64,000 bases of DNA from JAWXBG01 sp044375415 (GTDB taxonomy: Bacteria > Bacteroidota > Bacteroidia > Flavobacteriales_D > Sanyastnellaceae), in contig JBILMS010000001.1 in the NCBI GenBank assembly GCA_044375415.1, forward strand, positions 62,001 to 126,000. The letters are read 5' to 3'. The notes beneath the pieces are model-generated. The model ran no database searches. It saw only the letters and a program-made list of their open reading frames with translations, and was not told the origin of the DNA. The position numbers were made by a program, and so were the translations under genes. Below, one piece after another: positions 26,930-37,600 of this stretch (position 1 is its first letter; every line of letters starts with the position of its first letter).

Positions 26930-27853
26930 TTATGGTGCAATCGACTGATATGCAATGGCTATTTGTGAGGCAATACGCGCATTATTGTGAGCTAAAGCAA
27001 TATTTGTCTCAATCGATTTACCTCCGGAATGCGCGTTCATGTACTTCAGTAAAAAGGGTGTAAGGTGCTTGCCCGAAGCGGCAGCTCTTTCAGCTTCGGC
27101 AATAGCACGATCTATCAACTCTTCCATTACCTCCCTATTCATAGCAAAGTCACTAGGAACCGGGTTTGCCACTAGAACTGCACCATGCAATCCGACAGCC
27201 CACTTTGCATTCGCAAAAGCTGCTATTTCATTGGTGTTATGCATTACTAAGTTAAGTTTCAAACCCGAAGTAGAGGCATAGAACGCGGGAAACTCCTCGG
27301 TTTTATAACCTACTACCGGTACCCCGTGAGTTTCTAAGTATTCCAATGTTTTGGGTAGATCAAGTATTGCTTTTGCCCCTGCAGAAACCACCACGACATC
27401 GGTAATTGCCATTTGCTGAAGATCGGCCGAAACATCGAAAGACGACTCTGCTCCCCTATGAACACCTCCAATACCTCCGGTGGCAAAAAATTTTATCCCA
27501 CACAACGAAGCGATAAACATAGTTGTAGCCACGGTTGTAGCACCATGAAGCTCCTTGGATAACAAAATGGGCAAATCGTTTCGACTCACTTTTATGACTT
27601 CAGAAGATTCAGCCAAAAAAGTGATTTCACCGGGAGAAAGTCCGACATGAATTTTTCCATGGATAATGGCAATGTGAGCCGGAACTGCACCCTCCTTTCG
27701 AACTGTTTCCTCCAATAGAAGAGCCGTTTGGATATTTTGAGGGTGAGGAAGACCATGACAAAAAATGGTGCTTTCAAGAGCTACAACAGGTCTATTGAGC
27801 CTGAGAGCTTCTTTTACTTCATCAGAAAAAAGAATGTATCGGTTCGGAATCAT
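26930..27853 (-). CDS. psuG: Pseudouridine-5'-phosphate glycosidase
   Basis: 307 aa, full family length. Motifs in order: VALESTIFCHGLPHPQN, AHIAIIHGKIHVGLS, LHGATTVATTM, FFATGGIGGVHRGAESSFDV, VVSAGAKAILDLPKTLEYLE, VPVVGYKTEEFPAFY, NPVPSDFAMNREVME, NIALAHNNARIAS. It cleaves pseudouridine 5'-phosphate to uracil and ribose 5-phosphate (reversible), salvaging pseudouridine from RNA turnover. The usual partner kinase PsuK is not adjacent. The -7 box ends just 4 nt before the ATG. Confidence 0.95.
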   Translation of the reverse strand: MIPNRYILFSDEVKEALRLNRPVVALESTIFCHGLPHPQNIQTALLLEETVRKEGAVPAHIAIIHGKIHVGLSPGEITFLAESSEVIKVSRNDLPILLSKELHGATTVATTMFIASLCGIKFFATGGIGGVHRGAESSFDVSADLQQMAITDVVVVSAGAKAILDLPKTLEYLETHGVPVVGYKTEEFPAFYASTSGLKLNLVMHNTNEIAAFANAKWAVGLHGAVLVANPVPSDFAMNREVMEELIDRAIAEAERAAASGKHLTPFLLKYMNAHSGGKSIETNIALAHNNARIASQIAIAYQSIAP

Positions 27854-27857
27854 TGCA

Positions 27858-27865
27858 CAAAGTTA
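27858..27865 (-). promoter_or_regulatory. -7 box of psuG (leaderless-like)
   Basis: TAACTTTG on the minus strand (CAAAGTTA on plus), an exact TAnnTTTG match ending 4 nt before the ATG at 27853, so transcription should begin at or within a base or two of the start codon. Confidence 0.5.
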
Positions 27866-27927
27866 AACTTGATACAGGCTAAGTTCTAAAGCCCTACGCT
27901 TGGTCTAGTTTAGCGCAAATTTTCTGA

Positions 27928-29697
27928 ATGAAAACCCTCTTCACATATCTCAAGTTTTCGAAAAAGTACCTTGTGCTTGCTTTGATACTTGCAGCTATCA
28001 ATCAAACCTTCTCACTTTTAGATCCAATGATCACCGGGAAGATGATTGATCGCTTGGTAACAAACCGCGCTGAATATGGCTCTAATTGGGAGGCATTCGG
28101 TAAAACCCTATTAATATATTTGCTCGCTGCCATGGGAGCGGCGATGGTTTCGCGTATCGCAAAAAATTTCCAGGATTATTATACAAGTGTAGTTATCCAA
28201 CGCACGGGAGCCAAGATGTACACAAGTGGAATCCGGCATTCGCTCGAATTGCCGTATGAGGAATTTGAGGATCAGCGAAGCGGCGAAACACTCGGCAAAA
28301 TTCAAAAGGTTCGCAGCGACATGGAGAAGTTGATTAGCAGCGGCATAGGTCTTGCCTTTCAAAGTATAGTCGGTATTGTATTTGTGATGATTGTAGCTGT
28401 CAATATTCACTGGTCAATTGGTCCTGCATTTCTATTGACAGTGCCTTTGCTCACGCTACTCAGTAACGCTTTGAGCAAGCGCATTAAAATTGTTTCAAAA
28501 AAGATTTTAGGAGAAACCACTAATTTGGCGGGTAGCACTACTGAATCGCTTCGCAACATTGAGTTGGTAAAAAGTCTTGGATTGACGACCCAGGAAATTG
28601 ATCGACTGAATGGCACTACTCACAAAATTCTAGGACTTGAGCTTACCAAAGTAAAATACCTGCGCAGCTTAAGTTTCATACAAGGAACCCTCGTGAATTT
28701 CATGAGGACTTGCCTGGTTTTTTTTCTATATTACTTATTCTTTAGGGAACAAATCACGTTTGGAGAAGTCTGGTCTTTGGTGATTTATAGTTTTTTCATT
28801 TTTGGTCCATTGCAGGAGATAGGCACCTTCATTGGAGCTTATCGCGAAGCAGAGGCTTCGTTAAAAATGTTTGAAGAGATTATGGCGAAACCTGCAGAGT
28901 ATAAAGCTACCCATCCGGTTTCGATCGAAAATCTCAAGACTTTTACATTTGAAAATGTTTCATTTAAACACAAAGCGGGAAGCAATTATGCAGTTCAAAA
29001 TATCCGTTTTAAAGTCGAAAGCGGTGAGACGATAGCTTTTGTCGGGCCTTCCGGATCCGGAAAATCTACCATGGTTAAGCTGTTGACAGGACTCTATCTT
29101 CCGGTAGAAGGAAACATTTGGTACGACGATATAAAATCGACGGACATCGATATGCTCTGCGTACGAGAGCGAATTGGTCTTGTAACACAGGACACCCATT
29201 TATTTGCGGGAACGATACGCGAGAATATGTTGTTTGTAAAACCCGAGGCAACCGAAGAAGAAATGTTGCGAGCCCTTTCGCAAGCACGTTGCGACGGCTT
29301 GTTGGCTAGAGCAGACAAGGGTTTGGACACACCTATCGGTGAAGGTGGAATAAAAATTTCGGGCGGTGAAAAACAACGTATTTCCATTGCCCGCGCACTC
29401 CTGCGCAATCCCCGTTTATTAATCATGGACGAGGCAACTTCGGCACTTGACAGCTTGACAGAGGAAGAAATAACCACAACGGTCAGAAGTCTGAATGCCG
29501 CGCGTACCATGATGACTGTGCTTATTGCACATAGGCTTTCTACAATTATGCACGCGGATAGGATCTATGTATTGGAAAAAGGTCATATTATTGAGCAGGG
29601 AACGCACGAAGAACTTCTTCAAATACGAGGGCTTTACTCGGCTATGTGGAGACAGCAACAAGGAGAAAGGCATAGTGTAAATCCGAATAAAACATAA
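27928..29697 (+). CDS. ABC exporter, fused membrane and ATPase domains
   Basis: 589 aa. Six TM segments in residues ~1-320 (TMD of the type IV exporter fold) with the coupling region, then a nucleotide-binding domain at ~345-580: Walker A GPSGSGKST, Q-loop LVTQDTH, signature ISGGEKQRISIARALL, Walker B LLIMDEATSALD and switch His in LIAHRLST. Works as a homo- or heterodimer; no second half is adjacent, so a homodimer is likely. Substrate unknown. The following gene begins 1 bp after its stop. Confidence 0.9.
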   Translation: MKTLFTYLKFSKKYLVLALILAAINQTFSLLDPMITGKMIDRLVTNRAEYGSNWEAFGKTLLIYLLAAMGAAMVSRIAKNFQDYYTSVVIQRTGAKMYTSGIRHSLELPYEEFEDQRSGETLGKIQKVRSDMEKLISSGIGLAFQSIVGIVFVMIVAVNIHWSIGPAFLLTVPLLTLLSNALSKRIKIVSKKILGETTNLAGSTTESLRNIELVKSLGLTTQEIDRLNGTTHKILGLELTKVKYLRSLSFIQGTLVNFMRTCLVFFLYYLFFREQITFGEVWSLVIYSFFIFGPLQEIGTFIGAYREAEASLKMFEEIMAKPAEYKATHPVSIENLKTFTFENVSFKHKAGSNYAVQNIRFKVESGETIAFVGPSGSGKSTMVKLLTGLYLPVEGNIWYDDIKSTDIDMLCVRERIGLVTQDTHLFAGTIRENMLFVKPEATEEEMLRALSQARCDGLLARADKGLDTPIGEGGIKISGGEKQRISIARALLRNPRLLIMDEATSALDSLTEEEITTTVRSLNAARTMMTVLIAHRLSTIMHADRIYVLEKGHIIEQGTHEELLQIRGLYSAMWRQQQGERHSVNPNKT

Positions 29698-29698
29698 T

Positions 29699-30265
29699 GT
29701 GAATAAAAACGCACTGACATACCTTCTGAGTTTTGGTTTATTTTTCTGGATATCCGGATATAATGCCGCTTTTGGTCAGGAGAAAAGGTGGAGTGAAGAA
29801 AAATTAACCTGGTTGGATTACAAGAATTTTATTCAGCAATCGGGAATCCATCATGCATTTACCTATTCAGGAATCACCTTCGAAATGTCATCGGAAAACG
29901 ATACAGTAATCTTACAGGTATATTCCTATTTCGACCCGAGTCAAAGTTGGGTTCATCCGGATCACCGAGTCCCGACCCTATTAAACCATGAGCAATTACA
30001 TTTCGATATAACCGAACTTTTTGCGAGAATGATGCGTAAAGAAATGTCTGAATATTTCTCGAAACATGTAAGCGAATTTGTAAAGGCGAAAATGGATACT
30101 CAGGTTAAGTCCATATTTACGAAGCTTTCTGACGATCACACGTTGATGCAACAGAAATACGACGTGGAAACTCAACATGGCATATTATCCGATGAACAAG
30201 CTAACTGGGAGAAGAACATCTCAGTTAAACTCAAAGAATTGGATGCCTACAGCACCGGCCTCTGA
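29699..30265 (+). CDS. DUF922-like secreted protein with HExxH motif
   Basis: 188 aa with a GTG start at 29699, one base after the ABC gene stop (no ATG fits). Signal peptide in ALTYLLSFGLFFWISGYNAAFG. The body matches DUF922 in outline: KLTWLDYKNF, a beta region, VPTLLNHEQLHFDITELFAR with the HEQLH zinc-type motif, then a long charged helix and HGILSDEQANWEKNI. A zinc protease role has been suggested for the family; not shown. Coupling with the ABC exporter suggests shared regulation only. Confidence 0.7.
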   Translation: MNKNALTYLLSFGLFFWISGYNAAFGQEKRWSEEKLTWLDYKNFIQQSGIHHAFTYSGITFEMSSENDTVILQVYSYFDPSQSWVHPDHRVPTLLNHEQLHFDITELFARMMRKEMSEYFSKHVSEFVKAKMDTQVKSIFTKLSDDHTLMQQKYDVETQHGILSDEQANWEKNISVKLKELDAYSTGL

Positions 30266-30362
30266 GACATACTCCGGTTTAAAGAGCCTTTAAAAAATAA
30301 TATAGCAATAATACTAATCGCCGAAAAATTCGGTTAACTTGGCTCTGCGTAAAGCAATCTGA

Positions 30363-31277
30363 ATGAAAAAACTTATTCTTTCGTCAATTGCGCTCACTAT
30401 CTTATGTACATCATGTAAAAAAGAAGATGAGCTGGTAGTGATTTCCGGTAATGAAATCCCGGATTACAATGGAACGCCTACCATATTGGTAGAAAATTAC
30501 GTTAACCGATTATTTATCGATTTGATTGGTCGGGAGCCTACCGATACGGAAATGGATACGAAAGTGACATTTCTAAAAAACGAATCTCTGTCCAATTCTG
30601 TGAGAGAAGAGTTGGTGGATGAGTTGATGTATTCAACCGAATTTATTGAAGGGGATAGTTCCTACACAAAAGCCTATTTCCTGAAGTTTTATAATGATAT
30701 GAAAGGTCGGTTGCTCGAGGGCTCATCGGAAGCAACAATACTGGAGGAATATTATCTTTGGGTCTATCTGACAGAATTTTCTCTCCAACAAGGAAATCTT
30801 TTCGAAGCGGCATTATTAGAACTAGAAGCTAATAAAATAAAAGCGGTATTGGATAGCAAAGCTCAACTTCGCGATGGCATTATCACAATTGACGAAATGT
30901 GTCGAAGGATGTGTTTTAATTCTATCTACGATGATATCAATATGAATTCATTCAACTTTGTAAATGCGACCTTTGATCAATTATTTTTTCGTTTTCCCAC
31001 AGAATCGGAATTTGATCAGGCCTTCAACATCATCGAATACAATCTTGCGGGTACCTTGTTTGGAAGTGTTGCACAAAACAAAGATGAATACCTTGACTTG
31101 CTTACCGGTATAACCGAATTTGATGAAGGGATGATCCGTTGGGCGTTTAAAGCACTTCTATCAAGAGATCCAAACAGTGCGGAGGTGATTGATCTTCTGG
31201 ATGAATTTCAGAATAATTATGACATACAAACCGTACAGAAAAAAATTCTTGTGACGGATGAATACGCAGGTTTTTAA
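30363..31277 (+). CDS. Lipoprotein with helical DUF1549/DUF4214-like repeats
   Basis: 304 aa. Lipoprotein signal ending in LCTSCKK (Cys at residue ~18). Three similar helical units follow: YVNRLFIDLIGREPTDTEM (~44), VNATFDQLFFRFPTESEFDQ (~198) and IRWAFKALLSRDPNSAEVID (~258), each with an aromatic-LF..R.P..xE pattern reminiscent of DUF1549 or DUF4214. First gene of a seven-gene run. By analogy with DUF1549/DUF1800-DUF1501 pairs, it may work with the Tat protein at 31841; the family call is weak. Confidence 0.5.
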   Translation: MKKLILSSIALTILCTSCKKEDELVVISGNEIPDYNGTPTILVENYVNRLFIDLIGREPTDTEMDTKVTFLKNESLSNSVREELVDELMYSTEFIEGDSSYTKAYFLKFYNDMKGRLLEGSSEATILEEYYLWVYLTEFSLQQGNLFEAALLELEANKIKAVLDSKAQLRDGIITIDEMCRRMCFNSIYDDINMNSFNFVNATFDQLFFRFPTESEFDQAFNIIEYNLAGTLFGSVAQNKDEYLDLLTGITEFDEGMIRWAFKALLSRDPNSAEVIDLLDEFQNNYDIQTVQKKILVTDEYAGF

Positions 31278-31292
31278 TACATACTTCAAAAG

Positions 31293-31829
31293 ATGGAAGA
31301 GGTAAAAAAATCACCCGAGACAAATTCTACTGCGTCGTTGCCTAGCGCAACGGGAGTAATGGTGGCTGCTCTCACAGCAGGAGTGCTCACAGGTTGCAAA
31401 AAAGACCAAGATCTTTTATACGAGCTAAACCCTGTAACACTGTACAACGGAAGCGCAGAGAAAGATAAGCTCAAAACAAATGAGCAATACGTTAGTATTC
31501 TTTTCACCAATTTATTTCAAACCGGAATAAGTTCGGAGGCTGTTTTTGAATTAAACCAATGCCTCATGTCAATTGGCGATCAGGAACTCGGCCGAGAAGT
31601 TTTAATATCTAATTTCTTTAATCAGGTAGGAGTGCAAATGCCCACTGTAGAAGAAATGAATTCCGATGTGGAAACTTTTATTGAAGAAACGTACAAGCGT
31701 TTTTTCGTTCGCATACCGAGTGAAGCCGAAAAAACTTGGGTGAAAAATTTCATTCAAAGCAATCCCTATATGACACCGGAGTTGGTGTATTTCTCATTTG
31801 CTCTGTCAAATGAATATCTCTATTACTAA
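31293..31829 (+). CDS. Small lipoprotein with a similar helical repeat
   Basis: 178 aa. An unusual ~22-residue polar N-terminus precedes the hydrophobic stretch GVMVAALTAGVLTGCKKD (lipobox LTGC at ~35). Body: helical segments with YVSILFTNLF and FIEETYKRFFVRIPSEAEKTW, the same pattern as the units of the 30363 protein, ending FSFALSNEYLYY. It probably arose from the same family and sits 15 bp downstream. The Cys is preceded by a normal membrane stretch, so lipidation is likely despite the long n-region. Confidence 0.55.
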   Translation: MEEVKKSPETNSTASLPSATGVMVAALTAGVLTGCKKDQDLLYELNPVTLYNGSAEKDKLKTNEQYVSILFTNLFQTGISSEAVFELNQCLMSIGDQELGREVLISNFFNQVGVQMPTVEEMNSDVETFIEETYKRFFVRIPSEAEKTWVKNFIQSNPYMTPELVYFSFALSNEYLYY

Positions 31830-31840
31830 AATCGGATAGC

Positions 31841-33178
31841 ATGCAAAGAAGATCCTTTATAAAAAAGACGGCGCTCACGGGTGCGGGTGCGATGGCATCT
31901 CCGTACATTCTTCCCAGTGGGCGGCTTTTCGGGAAATCGGGAAATCGCAGTTCAGATCACGTTGTCTTTGTGATGTTTGCCGGAGGCGTCCGACACCAAG
32001 AAGCTATCGGAATGCGCTATCTGGATGATGCACAAGTGAATGAACCCTATCCGGGCAACATCATGTACAACATGCTTACAGGTGCGCCACCTGAACAGAA
32101 AATAGTATACGGAACAGGGGAAGGCGGCATAAATCCGATACCAGCCATTCTCGGTCAAACGTTACAACAACAGGGCACGATATTCTCCGAAGTGCAGGCA
32201 TTAAGTGCCGGCCACTATGGCGGATTAAACTCCATACTACAAGGTTCAACGGTCGATGCCCAAGGCCTTCGCCAACGTCCACAGAACCCTACGATATTCG
32301 AATATTTGCGACGTCATGGTGGATATAGTGCAACAGATGTTTGGTTTGTTGGAAATGGAATTGGAGGTTCTATTCCTCTTTTAAATCACAGTGACCATCC
32401 GGATTACGGTGTGAAATACGGCGCCAATTTTTTTGCACCCACGGTAACTTTTCATCCGGCCTGTGGCGAATATTTGGGCAATGGAAAAGTCTATCACCCC
32501 GACAATGAACTCGCTCCAATGTATCAGTTGAAAGCTTTTTTGGATAATTCCTTTCAACAATATGGTGGTTCGTTGCAAGCGTTGGGTAATACCGAAGAAG
32601 AAAAACAGAGCATCAAGGAGTTTATGGAATTGATGTATGAAAAAACTGAAAATGGAACCATTGCTTTGCCGCCGGTAGCCGATAATGGTGACCTTTATAC
32701 AGTAGGATACGCATGTGAGGTATTGCAGTGGTTTAAACCGGCATTCCTTTGTTTGAATCTTACCGGTGTAGATACTTGCCATAGCGATTTCAGCGGATAT
32801 GTAAGTGCACTTCACAGAGCCGATCACGCAATAGGTCATTTGTGGGATTACATCCAAACACAGATACCCGGAATGGCCGGAAACACTACCATTATTGCTA
32901 TTCCTGAATGTGGACGTAACGATGAACCCAATTCCATTTTAGATGTGAATGGTTGGAGAGCATACGATCACAGCGATGCAAATTCGCTTAGAATATTTTC
33001 ATTTGTTGCCGGTCCGGATGTTACCGGAAATCAGGTAATAGGCTCTCAGGGAAGTCCATTTGGAAAAGTAAGTGACGCCATGTTGACGGCCGCTGAAATT
33101 CTGGGAGTTGATCCAACGATATTGACGCAATCCGGATTTCTAGCACCGGGCACACAATCATGGGTTCCACAACTATAA
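31841..33178 (+). CDS. Tat-exported DUF1501 protein (alkaline-phosphatase-like fold)
   Basis: 445 aa. Tat signal at the start (RRSFIKKTALTGAGAMASPY). Body follows DUF1501: VFVMFAGGVRHQEA, SEVQALSAGHYGGLNS, then metal-site-like pieces VDTCHSDFSGY, TTIIAIPECGRN and AYDHSDANSLRIFSFVAGPD, with the expected spacing but substitutions relative to DTHSD / EFGR / DHW of typical members. Family proteins are related to sulfatase/phosphatase folds; function unknown. It is folded before export, unlike the lipoproteins around it. Central gene of the 30363-39182 cassette. Confidence 0.8.
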   Translation: MQRRSFIKKTALTGAGAMASPYILPSGRLFGKSGNRSSDHVVFVMFAGGVRHQEAIGMRYLDDAQVNEPYPGNIMYNMLTGAPPEQKIVYGTGEGGINPIPAILGQTLQQQGTIFSEVQALSAGHYGGLNSILQGSTVDAQGLRQRPQNPTIFEYLRRHGGYSATDVWFVGNGIGGSIPLLNHSDHPDYGVKYGANFFAPTVTFHPACGEYLGNGKVYHPDNELAPMYQLKAFLDNSFQQYGGSLQALGNTEEEKQSIKEFMELMYEKTENGTIALPPVADNGDLYTVGYACEVLQWFKPAFLCLNLTGVDTCHSDFSGYVSALHRADHAIGHLWDYIQTQIPGMAGNTTIIAIPECGRNDEPNSILDVNGWRAYDHSDANSLRIFSFVAGPDVTGNQVIGSQGSPFGKVSDAMLTAAEILGVDPTILTQSGFLAPGTQSWVPQL

Positions 33179-33188
33179 TTGCTCTTGC

Positions 33189-34163
33189 ATGACCTTGAAA
33201 AAAAATCAGTTGACAATCGGACTCATCTTCTGCTGTGTAACCTTGATGTGGACATGCAAAAAAGATGATGTGCCTCCGAATCCATACGCCGTTTCTACTG
33301 TGGTAATTGAAAATGACAATCCGGATGTGGATGATTTACCGGTAGGAAGTTTCGCTTGGTTGCACGGAAAAATATTTAAACCCACTTGTGCCAATTCAGG
33401 TTGTCATGATGGAACTTTTGAACCTGAGTTTCGGACCATCGCATCAGCATACAACAGTTTGGTGAATCAGCCCGTGATTGCCAATAACCCTGAAAACTCT
33501 TTTGTTTATCGGGTAAATCCGGGAGATACTGCACTCTCTTTTCTTCATGAAAGACTTACCGTATTTGTAGAAAACACCTCAGGAATGATGCCGCTCGATT
33601 ATGATCCAAATTCTGATTGGCCTACTAATAAGGATTTCTACATTCAACAAATTTCGAATTGGATCGAAAGCGGAGCTCCGGATATGATGGGCAATCCCGC
33701 TCCTTCTTCGCAATCCAATTTACCACCTCTGGTATATGGATTAGCCGCATTTCCGGAGGATAATACTACCACGCCATTTCCAAGGGAAACGGGAGAACAA
33801 ACTTCAGCTATTTTGGTAGATAGTGCTCCGATAGATATTTGGCTCTTCCCATACGACGACAATGCATTGCTCACAGACTTCGAATCTGTATCCATCAAAG
33901 TCTCGACAAATCCCATTGATTTTACCGGTGCTGTTGAAGTACCCTGCGAAATTTCGGGACCTGTTTTAGCCCTCGACTTTGGAAATTCACCAACAAATTT
34001 TCACTACAAAGCCACCTTGGACTTAAGCGGACTTCCGATAGGCACAATCTATTATGTTCGTTGTTATCTGAACGACGGTGTTCAAACGGAGATTACCGAG
34101 ATACCTAACAGCAGCTCCACTTATTTCTACTACTTGCTGTTTTCATTAAAAGTTGTATCATGA
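33189..34163 (+). CDS. Lipoprotein with single Cx4CH haem-like motif
   Basis: 324 aa. Lipobox MWTCKKD at residue ~23. The motif CANSGCHDG (residue ~70) is a Cx4CH variant seen in planctomycete-type cytochrome c domains in place of CxxCH, with a possible Met ligand in SGMMPLDYDP and the context LHGKIFKPTC / IQQISNWIESGAPD. The C-terminal half (~180-320) is a beta-sandwich-like region. Whether haem is bound is not certain. Starts 10 bp after the DUF1501 gene and overlaps the next gene by 4 bp. Confidence 0.65.
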   Translation: MTLKKNQLTIGLIFCCVTLMWTCKKDDVPPNPYAVSTVVIENDNPDVDDLPVGSFAWLHGKIFKPTCANSGCHDGTFEPEFRTIASAYNSLVNQPVIANNPENSFVYRVNPGDTALSFLHERLTVFVENTSGMMPLDYDPNSDWPTNKDFYIQQISNWIESGAPDMMGNPAPSSQSNLPPLVYGLAAFPEDNTTTPFPRETGEQTSAILVDSAPIDIWLFPYDDNALLTDFESVSIKVSTNPIDFTGAVEVPCEISGPVLALDFGNSPTNFHYKATLDLSGLPIGTIYYVRCYLNDGVQTEITEIPNSSSTYFYYLLFSLKVVS

Positions 34164-34603
34164 GAAAACTTATATTTTTGATAGTGAGTTTTCCGTTGCT
34201 TTGGTCATGTAAAAAAGACGAATCAGCGGATCCTGTGGCGCCTGTTATTGCTTTCAAATCTATTTCACAGACTGAAGTTGACGAGTTCACCAATAGTATT
34301 TCCATTACATTTTCTTTTGAAGACTTTCAGGGTGATATAGGATTTACAGATAATGATCAACTTTCCTTGAAGGTAAAAGATTCGAGATTGGATACGGAAG
34401 ATTGGTTTCATGTGCCTCCAATGACTCCGGATCTTCAGGAATTACATATTAAAGGAGAATATTCCGTCGAGCTGAATCCATTATTCCTTCTTGGAAACGG
34501 CGCACATGAAACAACATCATTTACTATCCAACTTGTAGATAGAAAAGGTAACTGGAGCAACCAAATCGTATCTCCGGACGTATTAATAAATGATGTACCG
34601 TAA
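34160..34603 (+). CDS. Small lipoprotein, unknown
   Basis: 147 aa. MRKLIFLIVSFPLLWSCKKD is a lipoprotein signal (lipobox LWSC). The rest is beta-rich: TNSISITFSFEDFQGDIGFT and SFTIQLVDRKGNWSNQI, resembling an immunoglobulin- or fibronectin-like fold of cell-surface proteins. ATG overlaps the preceding stop (ATGA), indicating translational coupling. No further identity. Confidence 0.7.
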   Translation: MRKLIFLIVSFPLLWSCKKDESADPVAPVIAFKSISQTEVDEFTNSISITFSFEDFQGDIGFTDNDQLSLKVKDSRLDTEDWFHVPPMTPDLQELHIKGEYSVELNPLFLLGNGAHETTSFTIQLVDRKGNWSNQIVSPDVLINDVP

Positions 34604-34624
34604 AGCATCGTTCGAATAGTCTCT

Positions 34625-37600
34625 ATGTTTTCTCACAAGAAAAAGGAGGAAACTTCAACAAATCATTGGATCAAGGTCAAAGTCGGGACCTTGAGTTTTA
34701 TGTGTCTTTTAATTTCCATTGTCGGAAAGACCCAAGTGAACGAATACAATATGTACACCGGTCTTTTGCAAGAATGTGATGGCATATTGTATGATAGTGG
34801 TGGTCCCGATGGTATTTATGGCGTGAATGAAAATATTGTTTTTACCATTCAATCCCCGGGAATCATTGACATCAGTTTCTTTGATGAATTTTGTCTGGAA
34901 ACAGATTTCGATGTGCTCACTATTTATGATGGACCTGATACCGGTTCACCGCTTCTTGGAAGTTTTTCGGGAAACTCGTTGCCGCCCAATCTCATTGCCA
35001 CGAGTGGTTTTATAACATTTCAGCTTCAATCCGATCCAAGTGCATCCTATTGCGGTTTCTCACTTGAATGGAACTCCACTGTTCCACCACCTATTCCGCC
35101 AACATTGAGCACCGATCCACTCCCTCTTTGCGGACAAAATATTTTACCCGTATACTTCTCTACTCCTTTGGAATGCGAATGGATAGATGCGGCAACATTT
35201 GAGATAAGTTCATCCAATGGAGTTGAATTAGAAGATGTGAATCCAATTTGTTTAAATGGAATGAGTAGTTCTGCCGAACTCATACTTTCGAACCCCTTTG
35301 AGTACAATTGCACCTACGATATTACCATGGAAATCGGCATACCCGATGCATGCGACTCCATCCATAACTTTATCATCAACCATTCATTTGTTTATGATAA
35401 TTGTCCGATTAATGCAGAAATCCAATCCGATTATCCAAGTGTTTGTTTGGGTGGCCAAGTTCTAGTTTGGGTGGAAGTAGAAGGTTGTTTGACTTACACC
35501 TATTCGTGGAATAACGGTTTGCCTGCGACTTCGGGTCCTCATCTCCTCAGTCCCATTGGCACAACAACATATACGGTTGTGATAACGGAAGTAGAAACAG
35601 GTAATCAAACTACAGAGAATATTACGATCGAAGTTGAAGACATTGAGATAACAACAGCACCGCAAGATTGGTGTCTCACCGGAGGCATACTCGTACTCGA
35701 AGCAAATGGTCCGGGCTTTTGGTTTGGACAAGGCATTACAAACTCTATCGCCGGAACCTTTGACCCAACGCAGGGACTAGAAGGTATCAATGTTCTATAT
35801 TACGTTTCGAACGCATGTGTAGATTCAGTTGAAATTGAAGTAATCCCAATCTTTGCAGGGGGTGTGGTTGCTGCTTGTCCCGGTTCCGATCCCTTTCAAT
35901 TACCGGGTTTTCCTGCAGGTGGAAATTGGTTTGGTCCGTTTACAACATTCGATGGGCTTTTTACACCTACTATAGAAGGAAGTTATCCCATTATATACAC
36001 CTTCGAAGATTGCGTTGATGTGTTATTTGTGAATGTAGATAACATCGAAAGCACCATATCGCAAGATACCGTTTGTGCCTCTGAGCCGGATTTTCAATTA
36101 AACTTTTCACCCTTGGGTGGAGTGTGGAGTGGACCCGGGATTTTAGACACTCTTAATGGCATTTTCTCACCCGGAACAGTTGGAAGTGGTGATGTCAATT
36201 TAGAATACACGATCAATGGTTGCTCACAGAGTTTTGAATATTTTATAAAAGAAATTGAGATCGGTGGGAATTACCATTCCGCGTGCCCCGATGAAGATCC
36301 GTTAGTTTGGTACAATGGCAATCCAAGTCCGCCCGGAGGTTTCTGGGAAGGCGATGGTATCATTGATACATCAACAGGTTTTTTTGACCCGGGTTTATTT
36401 CCGGATGGATCTTCCACTAGTATTGTTTACAACGCCCCGAATGGATGTTCCGACACAATGTATATCGATATTATTTCCACTTACATTGAAACTTCTGAAC
36501 TTGAATTTTGCCTCGGTGCAGATCCGTTTTTGTTGAATGACGAGACTGTAAATAATGGTCCCGGTCAAAATGGAATTTGGTTAGGTCCCGGTATCATCAT
36601 CGGTGGCGACTTCAATTGGTACTTCGATCCTATGACTGCCGGTGCGGGCTCACATGTGATTTATTACGAAAAAAATAATTGTACAGATTCTATTCTGGTA
36701 GATGTATATAATCCCAATTTGTCGGTAAGTAATCTTGCCTCGTGTGAAAGCGATGAACCATTTATCATTGATCCATCCGTTCAGAATACCGGTCTTTGGA
36801 CAGGCCCGGGCATCATCAATGGAGCAACAGGGGCCTTTTTCGGAGGACTCTCCGGTCCGGGCGATTTCATTGTCTACTGGGAGATACTTCCTTCTTGCGG
36901 CGACTCTGTTTTAATCAGTGTTGAAGCTTTCGAAGCCGCCGAGATTACAGGACTTAATTCGTCCTATTGCTTTTTGAATGAAGACATAGAAATAACTCTG
37001 TCGCCATCCGGTGGAACACAAACCGGATCCTTTAGTGGAACAACGTTCAACCCATCAATTTTGGGAAATGGCAATTACTTCATTACCTATACCGTCACGG
37101 GTGCAATCTGCACATCCTCTGATAGTTTGGCCTTTACAATTTACCCCTCATTAGACGTCACGCTTAATTACAGTGAAGATACAGTGTGCACCGGTCAGGC
37201 GGTAACTATGGAAGTTGTTGCAAGTGGAGGCAATCCCGATAGCACCTTGGTTTATTTTTGGAGCAACACGGATATAAACAATGCGTATCAAACCTATTTA
37301 CCGGAGCAGAGTATAGTTGTTTATGTATCGGTCGATGACAACTGTTCCGAAACTCAAGTAGACAGTGTTCAGATAATAGTCTTGCCTCCGGTACAAATGA
37401 GTGCATTCACCAGCGACACCGCTTGTTTTGGTTTTCTCGGATTTATTGAAGCTCAAGCTATAGGAATAGGTGAGTATTCCTTTTTGTGGGATGGATCATC
37501 TGAGTCTAACGCAACTTTAAATGCGCCTGCGGGAACAGCACACTCCTTGGAAATTATTGATTTGATCTACGGCTGTTCGAATGATACGACCATTGTTATT

